Position numbers and translations under genes: made by a program. A DNA stretch of 64,000 nt, taken from Skermanella aerolata KACC 11604 (lineage in GTDB: Bacteria; Pseudomonadota; Alphaproteobacteria; Azospirillales; Azospirillaceae). Where the stretch lies: the NCBI RefSeq assembly GCF_000936425.1, contig NZ_AVFK01000030.1, positions 38,667 to 102,666 of the forward strand. Reading direction: 5' to 3'. Under the pieces are notes generated by a model. It ran no database searches and had not been told where the DNA came from. It was given only the letters and a program-made list of their open reading frames with translations. Below are positions 61,366 through 64,000 of the stretch, piece by piece. How positions within the stretch are numbered: the stretch's first letter is position 1; every line of letters starts with the position of its first letter.

Positions 61366-61488
61366 CGACCCGAGTACGGCCTGTACAAGGCCGCCTGATA
61401 CGTCTTGAAATCTGCTGCTCTAGAAGTCGAACCAACCAAGAAGTGCCGTTAGCCGCACATCGCGGTATCAACGCCAATGGGGGAAGAC

Positions 61489-61932
61489 ATGACCAGCGTT
61501 TCCGACCTACTGAAACACAAAGGCCATACCATCGTCTCCATCACGCCCTCCGAGAGCTTGGAGAACGCCGCGCGCCTGCTGACGGAAAAACGGATCGGCG
61601 CCGTGGTGGTGCTCGACCGCCGGGGCAAGCTTTCCGGCATCCTGTCCGAACGCGACATCGTCAGGGCAATAGCCGACAGGGGTCTGACGGCGGCCTTGGC
61701 GATGCGCGTCGAGGACATGATGACGAAGGAGGTCAGGACCTGCCAGCCGTCGGAGCCGGTCAAGGATCTGATGAAGATGATGACGTTGCGTCGTCATCGC
61801 CATGTGCCGGTCGTCGATGCATCGGGCGAACTGGTCGGCGTCGTGTCCATCGGCGACGCGGTCAAGGCCCGGCTGGACGAGCAGGCCAGCGAGGTCGCGG
61901 TGTTGCGCGACTTGAACCTGAGCCATGTCTGA
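61489..61932 (+). CDS. Tandem CBS-domain protein
   Basis: A 147-residue protein of two CBS motifs: VSDLLKHKGHTIVSITPSESLENAARLLTEKRIGAVVVLD and VEDMMTKEVRTCQPSEPVKDLMKMMTLRRHRHVPVVDASGELVGVVSIGD. CBS pairs bind adenine nucleotides and act as energy sensors. I start at ATG 61489 because GGGGGAAG sits immediately before it; ATG 61477 is also in frame. It is followed by ppx after a 146-base gap. Partner unknown. Confidence 0.9.
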   Translation: MTSVSDLLKHKGHTIVSITPSESLENAARLLTEKRIGAVVVLDRRGKLSGILSERDIVRAIADRGLTAALAMRVEDMMTKEVRTCQPSEPVKDLMKMMTLRRHRHVPVVDASGELVGVVSIGDAVKARLDEQASEVAVLRDLNLSHV

Positions 61933-62078
61933 GTCCAGCTAGGCGTGCGCGGCGGGCGGCGCGGAAAAGTGGTGCCGTGGCAAATAACGCCGGGTTACGG
62001 AGCAAACCTGCGCTTCCAGAGTTGATGGGTGGTCTATGCAGTCGAGATTTGGGGCCAGTCATGAATTCGGAGGGAACG

Positions 62079-63578
62079 ATGCTCGATCCGGAACGGGTAC
62101 TTGCTGCAAACCACACCCACTACGGCGTGATCGATATCGGGTCCAATTCCGTCCGCCTGGTCGTCTACAACGATCTGAGCCGCGCGCCGCTGCCACGGTT
62201 TAACGAGAAATCCCTTTGTGCCCTGGGCACGGGGCTGGACCGGACGGGAGAGCTGGCGCCCGGGCCGATGGCGTGTACCGCCAGGGCGGTTCACCGCTTC
62301 TGCGCCATCGCCGATGCGATGGGCGTCAGTCGCCTCGACATCATCGCGACGGAAGCTGTCCGCCGTGCCAGCAACGGCAAGGATCTGATCGAAGAGATCA
62401 AGAAACGAAGCGGCAGGGACATCCAGATCCTGAGCGGATCGGAAGAAGCGCACTACGCGACGCTCGGCGTGATCTCAGGGTTCTACCGGCCGAAAGGTCT
62501 GGTCGGCGACATGGGCGGCGGCAGCCTTGAGGTTGCCGAAGCGCTGGAAGACCATGTCGGGGAACGGTCGGTCAGCCTGCCGCTTGGAGCCCTGCCGGTC
62601 GAATCGATGCTGGCGGAACTGGGCGAAGGCGCCAAGCGCCGGATCGACGAGATCATGAAGGAGCAACTGCCGCCGCTGCTGACCAAACCGGTCTTCCATG
62701 CCGTCGGCGGCGGATGGCGTGCGCTGGCCCGTGCGCATATGGAAGCGACCGACGCGCCGCTGAAGGTGGCCCACGGATACGACGTGGATGCCGGAGAGCT
62801 GCGGAACTTCGCCAAGTCGGTCTGGAAGATGTCGCCGGAAAAGCTGGCCGCTCTGCCCGGCATCTCGTCGCGGCGGTCGTCGACCATCGCGGCGGCGGCT
62901 CTGGTGATGGACAGGCTGCTCAAGAACCTGCGGCCGGAGCGGGTCGTCTTCTCCGCCCTGGGGCTGCGGGAAGGCTGGCTGTACTCACAGCTGACGCCGG
63001 AGGAACAGTATCGCGATCCGCTGATCGAAGGCGCCCAGGCGTTCGGCCTGCCGATGGCGCGGGTACCCGGCTTCGCCGCCGCCCTGGTACGTTGGACCGA
63101 CCAACTGTTCCCGGACGAAACCGGTGAGGAAAGGCGACTGCGGGAGGCGACCTGCGCGCTGTCCGACATAGCCTGGGCCGATCATGCCGACGTCAAGGCG
63201 CAGGAATGTTTCCGGCGGATCGTTCATTTCCCATTCATCGGCCTTACCCATCCCGAACGCGTCTTCATCGGCGCCGCTCTGCACGCCCGGCATGCCGGTA
63301 AGCCGGACGATCCGGCGATCCAGAAGGAACTGGCGCTGATAACGCCAAGCATTCACCGGCGCGCCCAGATCCTTGGCCGTGCCCTTCAGCTTGGCCATCG
63401 CTTCTCGGGCAGCGTTCCGGCCATTCTTGATTCCGCACGCCTCCGCATCACGACGGATGCCGTGCGGCTGGAAGTCGCGGAGGGCGCCGACGACATTCCG
63501 GACAGCGAGGCGGTCCAGGCACGCATGAAGCAGCTAGCCAAGATCGTCGGCGTTCCCAAGACGGAGTTCGCCGCCTGA
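62079..63578 (+). CDS. ppx: Exopolyphosphatase / pppGpp phosphohydrolase (Ppx/GppA)
   Basis: A 499-residue protein. ASKHA fold motifs: VIDIGSNSVRLVVY (about residues 16-29), ATEAVRRASNG (about 90), GDMGGGSLEVAE (about 146) and VGGGWRALA (about 210). The C-terminal part (about 310-499) is HD-like, as in alphaproteobacterial Ppx. It hydrolyses inorganic polyphosphate ends and possibly pppGpp. ATG 62079 is preferred because of a GGAGGGA site; an upstream ATG at 62061 is in frame. Confidence 0.93.
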   Translation: MLDPERVLAANHTHYGVIDIGSNSVRLVVYNDLSRAPLPRFNEKSLCALGTGLDRTGELAPGPMACTARAVHRFCAIADAMGVSRLDIIATEAVRRASNGKDLIEEIKKRSGRDIQILSGSEEAHYATLGVISGFYRPKGLVGDMGGGSLEVAEALEDHVGERSVSLPLGALPVESMLAELGEGAKRRIDEIMKEQLPPLLTKPVFHAVGGGWRALARAHMEATDAPLKVAHGYDVDAGELRNFAKSVWKMSPEKLAALPGISSRRSSTIAAAALVMDRLLKNLRPERVVFSALGLREGWLYSQLTPEEQYRDPLIEGAQAFGLPMARVPGFAAALVRWTDQLFPDETGEERRLREATCALSDIAWADHADVKAQECFRRIVHFPFIGLTHPERVFIGAALHARHAGKPDDPAIQKELALITPSIHRRAQILGRALQLGHRFSGSVPAILDSARLRITTDAVRLEVAEGADDIPDSEAVQARMKQLAKIVGVPKTEFAA

Positions 63579-63646
63579 CGGCGGTCGTCCTTTTGCACAT
63601 CGGACGCATGCGAGCCATGCGCTGGTGTGGCTTCCAATTCACGAGT

Positions 63647-63669
63647 TAGTAACGATACTAATGTTACTA
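63647..63669. promoter_or_regulatory. 7-bp perfect inverted repeat, possible operator
   Basis: TAGTAAC at 63647-63653 and GTTACTA at 63663-63669 are reverse complements, spaced by 9 bases. The A/T-rich, symmetric site lies about 90 bases before the small membrane-protein gene at 63761, in a typical operator position. No regulator gene is near, so the binding protein is unknown. Confidence 0.4.
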
Positions 63670-63680
63670 TGCTGCACCGC

Positions 63681-63710
63681 ACAATGAACCGGGTTCGAGC
63701 CCGGCATTGT
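63681..63710. other. Stable hairpin in the leader of the small membrane-protein gene
   Basis: ACAATG at 63681-63686 pairs with CATTGT at 63705-63710. Inside it CCGGGT-TCGA-GCCCGG forms another 6-bp stem (with one G-T pair), separated on one side by two unpaired A residues. The inner loop resembles a tRNA T-arm, but no tRNA surrounds it. It may shape the mRNA leader or end transcription from ppx; there is no T-run. Confidence 0.5.
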
Positions 63711-63760
63711 CGGTGTCGAGGGAAGGAAGCGCCGCCCCTTAAGTTTTGTGGAGCGGACAA

Positions 63761-63934
63761 ATGTCAGTCTATAGCGAATATCTCGATCATGTCGGCGCAA
63801 GCCACTCCCAGCCCAAGGCCGGCCGGGTAACCAGCGAGCACAAATCCACCAGTTACCTGAAGACCGGGCTTCTGATGCGGTCCGTCATCTGCCTCGCCTT
63901 CGTCGCGGTCGGCGCCGTCTACTCACTGGTCTGA
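63761..63934 (+). CDS. Small single-pass membrane protein (57 aa)
   Basis: The frame starts MSVYSEYLDHVGASHSQPKA at an ATG preceded by GGAGCGG and ends with a hydrophobic helix SVICLAFVAVGAVYSLV. The N-terminal part is polar, with His and Ser residues. Too short for family assignment; no homologue comes to mind. A structured leader and inverted repeat lie upstream, suggesting regulated expression. Moderate confidence that it is translated. Confidence 0.55.
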   Translation: MSVYSEYLDHVGASHSQPKAGRVTSEHKSTSYLKTGLLMRSVICLAFVAVGAVYSLV

Positions 63935-64000
63935 TACCAGCGGCATCAAAGATTGGGTTCTTCGTTCTTTTGTGTGCACAGCTTCTGAGGGAAGTTCAGG

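Noticed and set aside
63689..63704. T-arm-like stem CCGGG-TTCGAG-CCCGG suggesting a tRNA or attachment site
   Set aside because: No tRNA body upstream; the stem is better explained as part of the larger hairpin 63681-63710, and no integrase gene is near.

Overview
The window is GC-rich, densely packed chromosomal DNA. Gene content (xanthine dehydrogenase/ureide genes, a ChvE-GguAB sugar transporter, an alphaproteobacterial-length Ppx/GppA, Ohr, several amino-acid-type ABC transporters) and protein style suggest an alphaproteobacterium of the Rhodospirillales, near Azospirillum or Skermanella. This placement is inference; there is no rRNA, tRNA or other phylogenetic marker in the window. I see no phage, insertion sequence or CRISPR array. 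The only repeats are REP-like intergenic palindromes.

Region by region. 1-4.2 kb: purine catabolism, with xdhB (partial), xdhA and uraH on the minus strand, divergent from a fused uraD/allantoate amidohydrolase. 4.2-7.8 kb: a SlyA-type regulator with a SlyA-like operator ahead of a FUSC / DUF1656 / HlyD efflux operon, the same gene set as the enteric slyA-ydhIJK locus. 8.1-10.3 kb: an 8-oxoguanine deaminase-like amidohydrolase, convergent with a phytanoyl-CoA dioxygenase-like protein. 10.9-15.4 kb: a branched-chain-type (HAAT) ABC transporter with fused LivH-LivM permeases. 15.4-19.3 kb: REP palindromes, three unknown proteins, an HD-domain protein and an orphan HAAT substrate-binding protein.

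19.5-34.6 kb: an aryl-polyene-like pigment cluster. The plus-strand run encodes ACP, ApeG-like membrane protein, acyl-ACP/CoA ligase, dehydratase, HtrB-like acyltransferase, LolA-like protein, MMPL exporter, polysaccharide deacetylase, methyltransferase, KS, chain-length-factor-like KS, second dehydratase and ketoreductase. It converges with a minus-strand run of glycosyltransferase, PlsC-like acyltransferase and flavin-dependent halogenase. A UbiE-like methyltransferase lies just beyond. No aromatic ammonia lyase, second ACP, ApeR, thioesterase or ApeN is visible.

34.6-43.3 kb: OsmC, then a seven-gene tetronate (L-threonate/D-erythronate) catabolic operon (ltnD, otnK, otnI, DeoR regulator, denD, GntP permease, otnC), divergent from a DUF2325 protein. 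43.3-45.6 kb: Ohr, a cytosolic AmiC-like binding protein and a divergent MarR regulator. 45.6-54.4 kb: two sugar ABC transporters back to back, chvE-gguA-gguB (minus) and an SBP/ATPase/permease/permease set (plus). 54.5-64 kb: aldo/keto reductase, a DUF2946-like protein with a PepSY membrane protein, an MCP with C-terminal PilZ domain, a YfcG-type GST, a GerW/YtfJ-like protein, a CBS-pair protein, Ppx/GppA, and a 57-residue membrane protein behind a structured leader.

The overall picture is a versatile soil- or plant-associated heterotroph that scavenges purines, sugars and sugar acids and makes a membrane-anchored polyene pigment.
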